A stretch of 64,000 bases of DNA from JANSYA01 sp965243385 (GCA_965243385.1 CBDEUV010000002.1:5580001-5644000); one strand, 5' to 3'; positions 43,661 through 53,190 are shown, counted from the first letter of the stretch. Notes: generated from the letters alone by a model not told the origin. Made by a program: numbers and translations.

Positions 43661-43697
43661 GCAGGCTTTCGGAATACACACTGTATTCCGGGCCTGC
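43661..43697. promoter_or_regulatory. Long hairpin in the 5' region of the lipoprotein gene
   Basis: Nine-bp stem CGGAATACA/TGTATTCCG (43670-43678 and 43682-43690) with a CAC loop, extended by GCAGGC/GCCTGC (43661-43666 and 43692-43697) across an internal loop. It ends 39 bases before the ATG at 43737 and a T-rich stretch follows. It could be a terminator for upstream transcription or a leader structure. The whole gap 43387-43736 has no gene. Confidence 0.55.
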
Positions 43698-43736
43698 GTT
43701 TTCGTATTTCTCCTGTCTGTTCTGTCCTCGCTATCT

Positions 43737-44888
43737 ATGAAGAAACTCTTCATTCGGTTGTTCGGCGCGCTCCCGGCAGCTTTGCGGTCCGGGATCTTTC
43801 TATGGATGTGTATCGCTCCTGTGGCCTGCACGCCGGAAGCTCCTCAGCCCGTTGCGGGCGAGTGGGAACGCATTTTTTCGATCACCCCGCCCGAGCTGAT
43901 GCGCTATGGTCGCGCATATACCGTTGACACCCTGTATTTTCGACGGATTGATTCCGCCGCCGGGACCAGCGGCCCCGACCGAACGGGTTCAGCCAAAGCG
44001 ATCCCGGGCATGCGCGCTGGCCTGCTTGAATTCAGTCGTGGACAGACGCCCGACGGCCTGCAAGCCGAGCAACGCGGTTTTCTCTATAATACTACGGATG
44101 CCTTCCGTTTACTTCGGGACGAGGGACTGTATACCAATCGCGAAACCAATCTGCGTGCTCCGGCGGACTCGGCGCGCTTTCGCTTTTCGGGCCAGCCTGC
44201 CAGTGGCTTTCTGCTTCAGGATCGGGACGGACTGTATACCATGGTGGCGCCGCCGCTGACCCTCGTGCGCGATCGACAGCTGGGCCTGGCGCGTTATGAA
44301 GTGTATGCGGGCCGGGTCGAGCTACGGGGCGCAAGCGGCCCGACGGCCCCGGCGATGCTGGTCTTTCAGCGACTGTATCTTCCCGCGGCCAACCCCTTTG
44401 ACGAAAACGCGCGTCGCCTCTGGGCTTCCCGGGCCCGGCTCTGGCTCACCGTTCAGGACGAGGAGGGCGCGTACGGCGGCGATATCTTCTTCGCCCGTGA
44501 AGGCGGTTCTGTTTTGAAGCCCCTGTTTGCCGCGGGCGACGATTCTGCCGAAAGCTTCGCGTTTCTCATGCGGCCCGCCGGCTCGTCGAACTCCGACGCG
44601 CAGCTGGAAGTCTTTTCTGCCGCGATGAGTCTGGAGTCGGCGGAGAGCGGAGCGCAGTTTCGCGGCTCCTTCGCTTTAGAGGCTTCCGGCGAATCCCGCG
44701 AAACCGGGGCGGTTGACCGGGCGACCCGCTGTGAATTTCGCTTGAGCGCACTGCACACGGCGGAATTATTTTCGATTTCACGGGCCGCGTCTCGAGCGGC
44801 GGCCATGCGCGGCGAATATGAGTGTCCCCGGCGCGATTATCGCCTGCAGGGCATGCTGCGGGTCTGGCCGGAAGAGGACGAGGAATGA
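43737..44888 (+). CDS. Predicted lipoprotein, unknown function
   Basis: 383 residues from an ATG at 43737. Signal peptide with 'AALRSGIFLWMCIAPVAC' as the lipobox region, then a mature protein with beta-rich pattern and no recognised family ('GRAYTVDTLYFRRIDSAAG', 'GDIFFAREGGSVL', 'AQLEVFSAAMSLESAES'). The stop overlaps the next start by four bases (ATGA), so it is co-translated with the small cytoplasmic protein downstream. Confidence 0.8.
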   Translation: MKKLFIRLFGALPAALRSGIFLWMCIAPVACTPEAPQPVAGEWERIFSITPPELMRYGRAYTVDTLYFRRIDSAAGTSGPDRTGSAKAIPGMRAGLLEFSRGQTPDGLQAEQRGFLYNTTDAFRLLRDEGLYTNRETNLRAPADSARFRFSGQPASGFLLQDRDGLYTMVAPPLTLVRDRQLGLARYEVYAGRVELRGASGPTAPAMLVFQRLYLPAANPFDENARRLWASRARLWLTVQDEEGAYGGDIFFAREGGSVLKPLFAAGDDSAESFAFLMRPAGSSNSDAQLEVFSAAMSLESAESGAQFRGSFALEASGESRETGAVDRATRCEFRLSALHTAELFSISRAASRAAAMRGEYECPRRDYRLQGMLRVWPEEDEE

Positions 44889-45325
44889 GCACGGGCGATG
44901 AACATGAATCTGCCGGCGAACAAACGCGCGAAGAGTCCGCAGAGATGGGCCGGCCGCCGATTGATTTACAGAAGCGGCGTCTGGCCCGGGAACTGGAAGG
45001 AGAACTCGGCGGACTCTTCGGCATCGAGCTACCGGATATCGAATCGGCGATCCAGCGGCTCTATGAAGATTTCGCCACCGGGCAGTACGACGAGCGGGCG
45101 CGCCTGCGCCGTCTGCCGGAGCCGCTGCACGCGGTGATCCAGAGCCTGGATCGCATCTATGAAATCGCTCGGCTGGAATCCGAAGCGGAGCTCGAAGCGT
45201 TCCGCGATTCACCGCAGGCGGACCAGGCCGGGGATGATCCGGCGAATCTCGCGCCGATCATCGAGTTGGTCGAAAACTACCTGGAACGCTTGAAAAAGCT
45301 CCCGGGTGGTTCGCGGGAATTATGA
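44885..45325 (+). CDS. Small acidic helical protein, unknown
   Basis: 146 residues, no signal or membrane span, rich in Glu/Arg/Leu and probably helical ('IDLQKRRLARELEGELGGLF', 'ELPDIESAIQRLYEDFATGQ', 'IIELVENYLERLKKLPGG'). Not recognised. The ATG at 44885 overlaps the upstream lipoprotein stop (ATGA), pointing to coupled expression. An earlier GTG in the same frame would lie inside the lipoprotein gene and is not needed. Confidence 0.75.
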   Translation: MSTGDEHESAGEQTREESAEMGRPPIDLQKRRLARELEGELGGLFGIELPDIESAIQRLYEDFATGQYDERARLRRLPEPLHAVIQSLDRIYEIARLESEAELEAFRDSPQADQAGDDPANLAPIIELVENYLERLKKLPGGSREL

Positions 45326-45448
45326 TTCCTTTGAAAATATTTGTAAATCGGCGTAAGCGCTTTGCGAATCGCGGGGCCTGAGAGCCGCGATTTTGCGAAC
45401 CTTCGAGTGTTGAGAACGGTCTTTTGAAAAGTACAGGGAGGTACTTTC

Positions 45449-45739
45449 ATGATCACCCGTTATCGCAAACGTTATCGTAAAATGGGACGCTGGATCCGCC
45501 GGGGATCGCTGGCGACGGCGGCCCTGCTGTTCGCGGCGCTGCTATTCGTGCTGGGTTTCGTGCTGTTACAGAGCCTGGAGGGACTGGTGCGCAATCCGGT
45601 ACCGATCGTGGCGCTGCTTTCGGTGTCGGTGCTGGTTACGCCGTTTCTCGTGGCCGGGATCGTGGAGTCGATCCTGACCCGGGTGCTCCACTGGCGCTTC
45701 CGACGTTATCGTCCGCACGTGGCCCGGGCGGGCGGCTGA
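45449..45739 (+). CDS. Small two-span membrane protein
   Basis: 96 residues with a basic N-terminus ('RYRKRYRKMGRWIRRG'), two membrane segments (about 22-42 and 48-72) and a basic C-terminus ('HWRFRRYRPHVARAGG'). GGGAGG at 45436-45441 gives a strong ribosome site eight bases before the ATG. Unknown function; both ends should face the cytoplasm by the positive-inside rule. Confidence 0.75.
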   Translation: MITRYRKRYRKMGRWIRRGSLATAALLFAALLFVLGFVLLQSLEGLVRNPVPIVALLSVSVLVTPFLVAGIVESILTRVLHWRFRRYRPHVARAGG

Positions 45740-45827
45740 GAAACGCCTGTATTGTATTCTGGAGCGCAGCGTCGATCGCTTCGCCCGGGGTGCCTGGGGA
45801 CGATAGCCTGCGGATGATAGAATGCGA

Positions 45828-46649
45828 CTATTTTCCGTTCAGGGACCAATCGTAGGTCAGGTATTTGATCCGCAGGCTGTCGCGATCGGCGCGCAACTGC
45901 TCCTGAACTTCGGGCGCGAAATAGGGCAGTAATACGTCGACCAGCTCGCCGTCGCTGTTTTGCAAAAAGTCGTCTTCGAACCAGCTGAAGATGCTGGAGA
46001 CGAAGAGCTTTTTATTCGCCGGATCGTAGTAGTTCAACGAACGGTTCGCCAGCCAGGTGCGCATCTGGTCGTCCAGCTGTTCGGACAGGCGGCCGGCCTC
46101 ATAGGCCTCGGAACGCAGCGGCGGACAGCTCACCGCGGCGCAGACGAAGGCGGCGTGGTGGCGATAGTCTTTGTAGATCGGCCGCAGGATGGAGTGTTCG
46201 ACGTGGTCGAGGGTGTACAGCTTCCCGTTGTAGAGGGGAAACTCCCAGTTCTGCCAGATCGTTTCGGCGAACAGCACGCCCAGATATACGCTGCCGAAGA
46301 GATGCAGTTCGCTGATACTTTCGAGCGGCATATTCTCGGTGATCAGCTTCAGTGTATAGGCGTTGTAGACGTTCAGCCAGTAGGCCACCCGCTCGTCGTC
46401 CGTCGCCAGTTTCTGAGGATTCGTAGCGGCGAGCTGTGCCAGATAGCGATCCAGGCGGGGGTCGGTTTTCAGCGCGGTATAATTTACGTTCCCGTCAACG
46501 ACGTGTTCCCGCAGGATTTCAGTGTACAGCGCGTGTCGATCTTCGGCGGCGACCAGGCCGGGAGCGCCAGTCACACACAGGGCGCATAGCGCGAGCAGCG
46601 CACCGGCGAGATGCGGTATACGGAGCGGGACGATAGATTTTGAGAACAT
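45828..46649 (-). CDS. DUF547-family exported protein
   Basis: 273 residues. N-terminal signal peptide ('IPHLAGALLALCALCVTGAP'), then DUF547 with its hallmark 'ERVAYWLNVYNAYTLKLI', 'PLYNGKLYTLDHVEHSILRP' and 'HAAFVCAAVSCPPLRSEAY'. The family is widespread and of unknown function, often periplasmic. It is divergent from the 46735 gene, with about 85 bp between them. Confidence 0.93.
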   Translation of the reverse strand: MFSKSIVPLRIPHLAGALLALCALCVTGAPGLVAAEDRHALYTEILREHVVDGNVNYTALKTDPRLDRYLAQLAATNPQKLATDDERVAYWLNVYNAYTLKLITENMPLESISELHLFGSVYLGVLFAETIWQNWEFPLYNGKLYTLDHVEHSILRPIYKDYRHHAAFVCAAVSCPPLRSEAYEAGRLSEQLDDQMRTWLANRSLNYYDPANKKLFVSSIFSWFEDDFLQNSDGELVDVLLPYFAPEVQEQLRADRDSLRIKYLTYDWSLNGK

Positions 46650-46734
46650 AATGCCAGATTAGTCGCCCGAATCCAATGGGAGTTACAAAAAAACGGATGC
46701 GGTCCGGCCGGACCCATGCTATCATTTGACAACT

Positions 46735-46938
46735 ATGTCATACATGGCTGTAGGATCCAGGCAGATACTCTTCGCGGACGCGGCGGTGCCCGCAGCCCCG
46801 CGCGACGACGTGCGGGAAGTCGCGAATCTCAGCGACAATACGACCGCCGAGGCCAGCCGTCCGGCGCCGGCGCCCGAAATCGATGCTTCGCCGGGAGTGG
46901 CGAGCGATAGCGGATCGCGGGTGGACGTTCAGGCCTGA
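46735..46938 (+). CDS. Small hypothetical protein
   Basis: 67 residues, disordered and Ala/Asp/Ser-rich, with no domain ('SYMAVGSRQILFADAAVPAA'). TTGACA overlaps the start region at 46726-46731, so this could instead be leader DNA for the receptor gene beginning 14 bp later. Included because the frame is open and tightly placed; support is limited. Confidence 0.35.
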   Translation: MSYMAVGSRQILFADAAVPAAPRDDVREVANLSDNTTAEASRPAPAPEIDASPGVASDSGSRVDVQA

Positions 46939-46952
46939 AAGATCTGTTGCGC

Positions 46953-49604
46953 ATGCGTCCTGCGTTGTTCCGCGCGCTGCCGGCCCTGTTACTGGCGGCG
47001 GCGCTTTCCAATTGCGCTCCAGCTGACCATCGCCACTCCCGGGCCAGCGACGTGAATTCTGCCGGCACACCCGTGACGGCCCCGATTCGTCTGGCCACGG
47101 GCTGGGAATACGCGCCCGCGCCTTCCCGCTTTGCTCCGGTCAGCGCGGCCTACCAGCCGGTTCCGGACGACGATTTGATTCACCTCGCGCGCCTGGTTCC
47201 GGGAGGCGAAGGCTGGTTGGAGTTACGCAATCAATTTACTGCGCCGCCCGAGTTGCTCACAGGCGATCTGTCGCTTTTGGCCGGGCGCATTATCTGGAAC
47301 GACGTAGTCTATCTGAACGAAGAATATCTGGGCGGCCTGGAACAGTTTTCGGATTCGGGATCGTCCACGAAAGCCGAACGCCTGGACGGTGGGCTGGAGC
47401 CCAATCACTGGAACCGTGTGCGTTTGTATCGCATACCGCAGTCCAGTCTCGTGGGCGGCGAAGCGGCGAATGTTCTCAACATTCGAGTTTATGTGAACGC
47501 GGAGGGTTCGCTGACCGAGATTCCACAGATCGGTCCGACCCGCGAGCTGGCCCGGCAGGCGCGCCGGGATTCCTTTTTCGGCGTAGACATGCACGTCATC
47601 GTGTCTTCGATCCTGCTCGTATTCGCGATCTACCATTTGTTCATATTCTTCAAGCGCCGCAGCGATTTCGAGAATCTGTATTACGCGCTCTTTCTAATTG
47701 GCTTCGCCGTTTACGAAGTGAATTTCTTTTCGCATCTGCTGGGTTTTCTGGAAGCCGTGCCTTATCTTCATCTGCAGTTAGGCGTCTGGTTCGTCATGCA
47801 CGCCACTGTATACGCCGGCGCTTTGTTTGTTCTGAAAATCGTACGCGAACGGCCGGGCTGGTTGACGCACGCGGTCTTCGCTTTGATTCTAATCGGGCCG
47901 GTCCTGACGCTGCCGTTCTATCGCGAGTACGCCGATTTCTACGCCTATCGCAGTTTCTATCTGATCAGCGTCGTGTTCTTCATGGGCGCATCGATCTTTC
48001 TGTCGATTCGCGGCATGTTGCGCAAAATTCCCGAAGCGCGTTCGCTGGCCTTCGGACTCGCGCTGCTCTTTTTGCCGATTCTACACGATATCGCCGCGGA
48101 GATGCTCAAGCTGGACGTGGAGGTATTCCTGACCGCCTACGGCTTTCCGCTGTTTCTGGGCAGCATGGCCTTCGCGCTGGCGAATAAATTCGTTAACCTG
48201 CACAACGAGGTCGAAGATCTGAACGCCGGGCTGGAGTTAAGGGTCGAAGAACGCACCCGGGAACTGAACGAGTCGCTGACTCATACGCGCGAGTTGAAGG
48301 AGCGCCAGGACGGCGACTATTTTCTGACCAGTCTGCTCTTAAATCCGCTGGGGGTGAATTACGCCCGCAGCGAAACCTTCGCGGTCGAATTTTTCGTACG
48401 CCAGAAGAAACGATTTCAGTTTCGCAAATACGAACGCGATCTGGGCGGTGATTTATGCGCGGCGCATACGATCCACCTGGACGGGCAGCCCCATACGGTT
48501 TTCTTAAACGCCGACGCGATGGGCAAGTCCATGCAGGGAGCGGGCGGGGCGCTCGTGCTCGGATCGGTCTTTCAGAGCATCATCGAACGGGTGCAGATGA
48601 ACCCGGCCGAACAGCGTCGCACGCCGGAAGCCTGGCTCAAAAACGCCTTCGTCGAATTGCACAAAGTTTTCGTGAGTTTCGACGGCAGCATGTTGATTTC
48701 GATGGTCATGGGGCTCGCGGAGGATCGTACGGGAACCGTCTATTATGTGAACGCGGAGCACCCGGAGCCCGTACTCTATCGCCGGGGGCAGGCTTCGTTT
48801 TTGGGAAGCGACGTCTTATATCGCAAGCTGGGCACGACCGGAGTCGAGAGTATGGTGTCGATTCAGGTCTTTCGCATGCTACCCGGGGATACGCTGATCT
48901 TCGGTTCGGACGGCAAAGACGACGTGCGCTTTCCCGGCACGGGCGAAGGCGAGCAGGCCGGCGAAGTGAACGAGGATGAGACCCGCATCCTCGCATGGAT
49001 CGAACGTTTCGCCGCCGATCCGGAAGCGATCTACGAGGCCATTGCGGCCGAGAGCGAAATCATTGACGACTTCAGCGTACTCCGACTGCGGTATCGGCCG
49101 GACGCACTCGCGCCGTCAGCGGAAAATGCGGCCGGGGAAGAGCCGGGCCTGGCTGCAGCCCTGCTTGCGGTCCGATCGCAGATCAAAAACGGAGAGCACG
49201 AAGCGGCGCTCGCGGATCTGCAGGCGCTGCGGAACTCGCTCCAGGCGTCGCCGCCGGAATATCTACGGCTATTGATCCACTGTCTGATGGAAAGCGGGCG
49301 GCTTACAGAAGCCGCCGTCCAGGTGCGGAGCTATCTCGAACAGGCTCCGGAAGACAATGAAATGCTGTACGCCGCGTCCGTGATTCATCGGCGAGCGGAT
49401 GAAAGCGGCCGCGCGATCGAGCTCGGCGAACGACTGCGTCTGCGGGTCCGCGAAGATACACGCAATCTGATCCATCTGGCACGGCTGCACCATGGCGCCG
49501 GCGATAGCGTTCGGGCCCGCTTTCTACTGGAGGAAGTTTTACACATCGACCCGCAGCACGCCCGCGCCCGCGAAAGTCTGTCGCGCCTGTCGCGTAATTC
49601 GTAG
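46953..49604 (+). CDS. 7TM-DISM receptor fused to SpoIIE-type phosphatase and TPR-like domain
   Basis: 883 residues from an ATG at 46953. Signal/lipobox near Cys21 ('LLLAAALSNCAPA'), an extracytoplasmic 7TMR-DISM-type sensor (to ~205), seven membrane spans (about 208-415), a coiled coil ('LNAGLELRVEERTRELNESL'), a PP2C SpoIIE phosphatase (about 455-700, with 'FLNADAMGKSMQGAGGALVL' and 'PGDTLIFGSDGKDDVRF'), and a C-terminal TPR-like helical region. A receptor-linked Ser phosphatase fits a partner-switching cascade; a STAS protein (50734) and two HATPase proteins lie in the same window. Signal and target unknown. Confidence 0.93.
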   Translation: MRPALFRALPALLLAAALSNCAPADHRHSRASDVNSAGTPVTAPIRLATGWEYAPAPSRFAPVSAAYQPVPDDDLIHLARLVPGGEGWLELRNQFTAPPELLTGDLSLLAGRIIWNDVVYLNEEYLGGLEQFSDSGSSTKAERLDGGLEPNHWNRVRLYRIPQSSLVGGEAANVLNIRVYVNAEGSLTEIPQIGPTRELARQARRDSFFGVDMHVIVSSILLVFAIYHLFIFFKRRSDFENLYYALFLIGFAVYEVNFFSHLLGFLEAVPYLHLQLGVWFVMHATVYAGALFVLKIVRERPGWLTHAVFALILIGPVLTLPFYREYADFYAYRSFYLISVVFFMGASIFLSIRGMLRKIPEARSLAFGLALLFLPILHDIAAEMLKLDVEVFLTAYGFPLFLGSMAFALANKFVNLHNEVEDLNAGLELRVEERTRELNESLTHTRELKERQDGDYFLTSLLLNPLGVNYARSETFAVEFFVRQKKRFQFRKYERDLGGDLCAAHTIHLDGQPHTVFLNADAMGKSMQGAGGALVLGSVFQSIIERVQMNPAEQRRTPEAWLKNAFVELHKVFVSFDGSMLISMVMGLAEDRTGTVYYVNAEHPEPVLYRRGQASFLGSDVLYRKLGTTGVESMVSIQVFRMLPGDTLIFGSDGKDDVRFPGTGEGEQAGEVNEDETRILAWIERFAADPEAIYEAIAAESEIIDDFSVLRLRYRPDALAPSAENAAGEEPGLAAALLAVRSQIKNGEHEAALADLQALRNSLQASPPEYLRLLIHCLMESGRLTEAAVQVRSYLEQAPEDNEMLYAASVIHRRADESGRAIELGERLRLRVREDTRNLIHLARLHHGAGDSVRARFLLEEVLHIDPQHARARESLSRLSRNS

Positions 49605-49678
49605 AGCGGATGCGCGTTTGAGCGCGAAGCGAATGTACGCCTCCCCGGTCGTCGCGGCGATTCGCGCGGTCTGCTCGC

Positions 49679-50500
49679 TCAACCTTCGATCGTGACTTCG
49701 TAGCCGTTGTGCTTGCGCATATTGATTACGCGATTGTCGTCCAGAATCAGGTACTGGCCCTTGATCCCCATCAGTTTGCCGCTGATCTCCGGCTCTTTAT
49801 CGAACCCGATCGACTTGACTTTCGTGGGATATTCGAGCACCGGAAATTTGAGTTTGGTCTGCGTATCGCTTTTAACCGCGTAGGTTTGCAAATCTTCCGG
49901 CAGGGCGGCGAGCATTTCCTTTTTGATCTGTTTCAAATTCACGTCGTCCGGAAATTCGTTTTTGAGCATCTTGCGCCAGTCCGTACGATCTTTAAGGTGC
50001 TTTTTCAGGGCGACCTCGATCAGGCCCGCCGTATAGCGATTCGGGGTGCGGGCCAGTTGAATCGCCAGGTGCGCCCCCTGATCCACCCAGCGGGTCGGCA
50101 CCTGGGTCTTACGGGTGATGCCGACCTTTACATCGCTCGATACGGCCAGATACACCACATGATCCTGGAGGCAGTGGCCTTGCGACCATTCCATATCGCG
50201 GGATTCGCCCTCGTGCGCTCGGCAGAGTTCCGGGCGCAGAATGCATTCGCTGGCTTCCGGGGCGTTTTGAAAACAGGGATAACAGAAACCCTGGCCGAAA
50301 GACTTTTTCGTAACCCGGTTGCATTTGATACAGTTGATCTTGCCTGTATGACTCAGCTTGATTTTTTTGCCGATGCGCTCGGCGATCGGAAAGAGCTTCT
50401 TTTGATCCGGCTTCGCATACACCGGCAGGTGGTACATAACAGGCTGCGCGCCTTTCGGAACCTCGCTTTCCATCTTACGAATATTTCCGGTGAGTTTCAT
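49679..50500 (-). CDS. DUF2797-family protein
   Basis: 273 residues. Cys-rich zinc motifs ('INCIKCNRVTKKSFGQGFCY', then 'CFQNAPEASECIL' and 'GHCLQDHVVYLAVSS') precede a C-terminal GIY-YIG-like/alpha-beta region ('VKVGITRKTQVPTRWVDQGA', 'AGLIEVALKKHLKDRTDWRK'). Matches DUF2797 in layout; nuclease activity is possible in such families but not shown. Converges with the phosphatase gene (74 bp between stops). Confidence 0.88.
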   Translation of the reverse strand: MKLTGNIRKMESEVPKGAQPVMYHLPVYAKPDQKKLFPIAERIGKKIKLSHTGKINCIKCNRVTKKSFGQGFCYPCFQNAPEASECILRPELCRAHEGESRDMEWSQGHCLQDHVVYLAVSSDVKVGITRKTQVPTRWVDQGAHLAIQLARTPNRYTAGLIEVALKKHLKDRTDWRKMLKNEFPDDVNLKQIKKEMLAALPEDLQTYAVKSDTQTKLKFPVLEYPTKVKSIGFDKEPEISGKLMGIKGQYLILDDNRVINMRKHNGYEVTIEG

Positions 50501-50733
50501 CGCTGTCTACAGGCGACGGCGCCCGCGGGATCGTCTACCAGTATTCGCGCGCGCGGCGATCGGTCGCGACTGGTCTGCCTGCGTTCGGACGGCGAGCGGC
50601 CAGGACGCAGGAACCCCGGCCGCGGTTGCTGGCGGCTCACCTGGCGATCGCCTGCTGGCTTTTCCGAAACTAACAGCCGGAGCCGAAACATTTGCTTGCC
50701 AGCGGACGGGGTGCCGACACCCTGAGTCGACAT

Positions 50734-51072
50734 ATGGCGGACAAATTTCAAATCCGGCACTCAATCGAGAAAGGAGTTCCCGTGGTGCATCTGGCCGGCG
50801 AGATTACCTCCGAAGCCGAAGACGCGCTCCTGGATTGTTATAATGCTCTGCCGGAAGAGAAACTGGCTCATGTGGTGCTCGATTTTCTGGAAACCCGTTA
50901 TATCAACAGCTCCGGTATCGCCATTCTGATTCAGCTGATCACCCGCGCCTCGGACCAGAAGCGGAAGATCGAGTTTTCGAGCCTCAGCCCGCATTTTCGC
51001 AAAGTCATGGATATCGTCGGTCTGACCGATTTCGTGCAGATCCACGACACTCTGGCCGACGCGCTCGATTGA
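50734..51072 (+). CDS. STAS-domain anti-sigma factor antagonist
   Basis: 112 residues from an ATG at 50734. Typical STAS/anti-anti-sigma fold with the phosphorylatable Ser region 'ETRYINSSGIAILIQLI' and 'FRKVMDIVGLTDFVQIH'. An earlier GTG/TTG would add a basic leader and is not preferred. In partner-switching, its phosphorylation by an anti-sigma kinase is reversed by a PP2C phosphatase such as that of the 46953 receptor. The partner kinase could be one of the HATPase proteins (inference). Confidence 0.92.
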   Translation: MADKFQIRHSIEKGVPVVHLAGEITSEAEDALLDCYNALPEEKLAHVVLDFLETRYINSSGIAILIQLITRASDQKRKIEFSSLSPHFRKVMDIVGLTDFVQIHDTLADALD

Positions 51073-51241
51073 GACCAACCGGCCTGTCCGGGCTGGAGGT
51101 GAGCGCCGAGTCCCGGCCCTTCCGCCGTTCGACAGGGGCTGCCCGGGCACAGACTCCCGCCTGGCTTGCGCTGCGCTTTTCTCCAACTGCCCCGAATTCC
51201 CTAATGCAGTCCGGGCTTTTGCCCGAATTTGTAGGGAAGCG

Positions 51242-52216
51242 ATGTCGATCGTACCAAAATTTCCTCTATCTCGCCCCCTCGGTCTCGGTCTCGCGCTCGT
51301 CCTGGCCTATCTGGGGCCGGCAGAAGCTCTGCGTTCAGCACTGGCGGGGCGCCCGGCCGGCGGCGCGCTCGGGGCGCAGTCCGCCGTGGCCCGGGCGTTG
51401 CCGGATCCGTACTATCCGCAATTGCCGCCGGGCGGTCTGAAACTGAACTATTATTATAATCGCAGCGGACGCTGGGTGAAATTCTCCGACTGGATTCCCT
51501 ATCAGCAAAAGAAATGGGCGCCGACCCATTTAGAGGATTTTTACGAGCTCTACGGTCTGCCGCATCATTATAAAACCGCCGAGGTCAAAGAGAGCATCTA
51601 TTTTCTCGTACAGGCTTTGACCCATCGTTTTCGTCACCCGCGCAACGCGTTGTGTAAGATCGAAAACGAACGCCAGTATCATAAGTACCGGCTCTTGATG
51701 TTCATGCAGATTAACCTGCTGATCATGCGCATGTTTCTGCGATTGGGTTCGCTTTACGACAAACGGCATCTGTACTTTCACGATCTGGATTTCGCCGACG
51801 ACCTGGAGATATCGTTTCTGGTCGCCCGCACATACTACCATACCGCGCGCATCTACTGGAAGCAGGCCGTGGGGTACGCGGAGCAGGCCAACGAATATCG
51901 CTTCGACCTGGATTTACCGACGATCGAATCGTACCGCTTTAATATCATGAACGGTAAGCTGAATTTCGACCGGATTATCGACCGCCACATCTATCAGGTG
52001 GAAGCGAAGCTCGAAACGACCGCCGCCTTCCTGGACGAAGAAGGCCGGCCCCGGCCGGTCAAAGAGGCCATGCAAAAAGATCTGGAAAGCATGTACGATG
52101 AGCAGTTTACTCCGGCGCCTTTGGGTCCGCCGGTGCTCGACCCGGAGTGGAAAGAGACTCCGCTCTTCGACGACGTGATTGAAGGTCCGATGCGCGGCCC
52201 GGGTCCGCCTCAATGA
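51242..52216 (+). CDS. Exported protein, unknown
   Basis: 324 residues with a signal peptide ('PLGLGLALVLAYLGPAEALR') and a mature part rich in Tyr, Arg and Leu, helical in the middle ('YRLLMFMQINLLIMRMFLRL', 'AEQANEYRFDLDLPTIESYR'). Not recognised. The final ATG of the next gene overlaps its stop by four bases, so both form a pair. Confidence 0.75.
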   Translation: MSIVPKFPLSRPLGLGLALVLAYLGPAEALRSALAGRPAGGALGAQSAVARALPDPYYPQLPPGGLKLNYYYNRSGRWVKFSDWIPYQQKKWAPTHLEDFYELYGLPHHYKTAEVKESIYFLVQALTHRFRHPRNALCKIENERQYHKYRLLMFMQINLLIMRMFLRLGSLYDKRHLYFHDLDFADDLEISFLVARTYYHTARIYWKQAVGYAEQANEYRFDLDLPTIESYRFNIMNGKLNFDRIIDRHIYQVEAKLETTAAFLDEEGRPRPVKEAMQKDLESMYDEQFTPAPLGPPVLDPEWKETPLFDDVIEGPMRGPGPPQ

Positions 52217-53190
52217 ACTCAGCCAGGCGTTCTCCATTCGGGCGAACCGTGCGCCGGTGCGTCCCGCGATTTCCGTCTCAATCCGGCTGGAGCGCGGGGT
52301 TGCAACTCTCCGGCTGCGCGCTCTTGATTTTCGTTCTGCTCTTTTCCGCATCGCCCGGGCAGGCGCAGCGTCCGGAAACGGCGCCCCCCCGGGGCGAACT
52401 CATTCACGATTTCGTCGGCGAGTACGAGTCTTTCGTCCTGCGTCATGGTCGCGGCGGTCCCGTGCGCGACGTCCGGGACAGTTCGGCGATCGAGCAGGCC
52501 TGGTCGCTCTTTCCGCATCCCGCGCCGCTGTACGATGACGCCGCACCCATCGCTCCCGGCGACCCGGTGTATAACGAGGCCTTGTTTCGGCGGGCGGTGT
52601 CATATTATCAGCGCGCGCGCGAAGAGCTCGCCGATTTTCGCGGCGAATTGCAGCGCATCGGCGCTCTGCGCGAAGACGTGCGCGATCCGCTGTGGTGGAA
52701 GTGGCTGGACCAGGACGACCGCTACGATCGAGTCGAACGCCGGATTCGGGATCGCTACGGCCTGCGGCTGATCAATTATTTTCGCGAGACTTTCGCCACG
52801 CTGGATCGCATCGACCAGGTGGCGTTGCGACGTAGCCCGCGAGTACTCGAATTGCGCAAACGCAGTTACCGACTATACGCGGTGAACCAGGTAGCCCTCG
52901 GTAATTTCACCCAGGCGCTGAAAATTCTGGAACGATTCGCCGGGCTGCCCGGAGTCCAGAATGAATGGCCGCTCTATTATTATCTGAGCCTGTGTTATGG
53001 CTCCGAGTTCCGGCGGGCCCGTCTCAATCGCGGCGTTTCGGAGTATACCCTGCGCGAACTACGCCGTCGCAAGAATCTGCATCGGCTGCGGGCCGTTGAA
53101 CTGAAATTCGGCCGCGGCTCGAAAGAGTTCCGGGAGACATTCGATGCAGTGCGATTAGAAGAACTGGGCGGGCCGCGCGGCTCGTCCTGA
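52213..53190 (+). CDS. Exported helical protein, unknown
   Basis: 325 residues. A basic leader and hydrophobic signal segment ('LSGCALLIFVLLFSASPGQA' with predicted cleavage after Ala) precede a mostly helical mature protein with charged/aromatic blocks ('FVGEYESFVLRHGRGGPVRD', 'YRLYAVNQVALGNFTQALKI'). A short TPR-like pattern appears around residues 215-250. Overlaps the upstream gene by four bases. Pairs of charged helical exported proteins in spirochaetes can be flagellar-sheath proteins (FcpA/FcpB); this is only worth a comparison, not a call. Confidence 0.72.
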   Translation: MNSARRSPFGRTVRRCVPRFPSQSGWSAGLQLSGCALLIFVLLFSASPGQAQRPETAPPRGELIHDFVGEYESFVLRHGRGGPVRDVRDSSAIEQAWSLFPHPAPLYDDAAPIAPGDPVYNEALFRRAVSYYQRAREELADFRGELQRIGALREDVRDPLWWKWLDQDDRYDRVERRIRDRYGLRLINYFRETFATLDRIDQVALRRSPRVLELRKRSYRLYAVNQVALGNFTQALKILERFAGLPGVQNEWPLYYYLSLCYGSEFRRARLNRGVSEYTLRELRRRKNLHRLRAVELKFGRGSKEFRETFDAVRLEELGGPRGSS

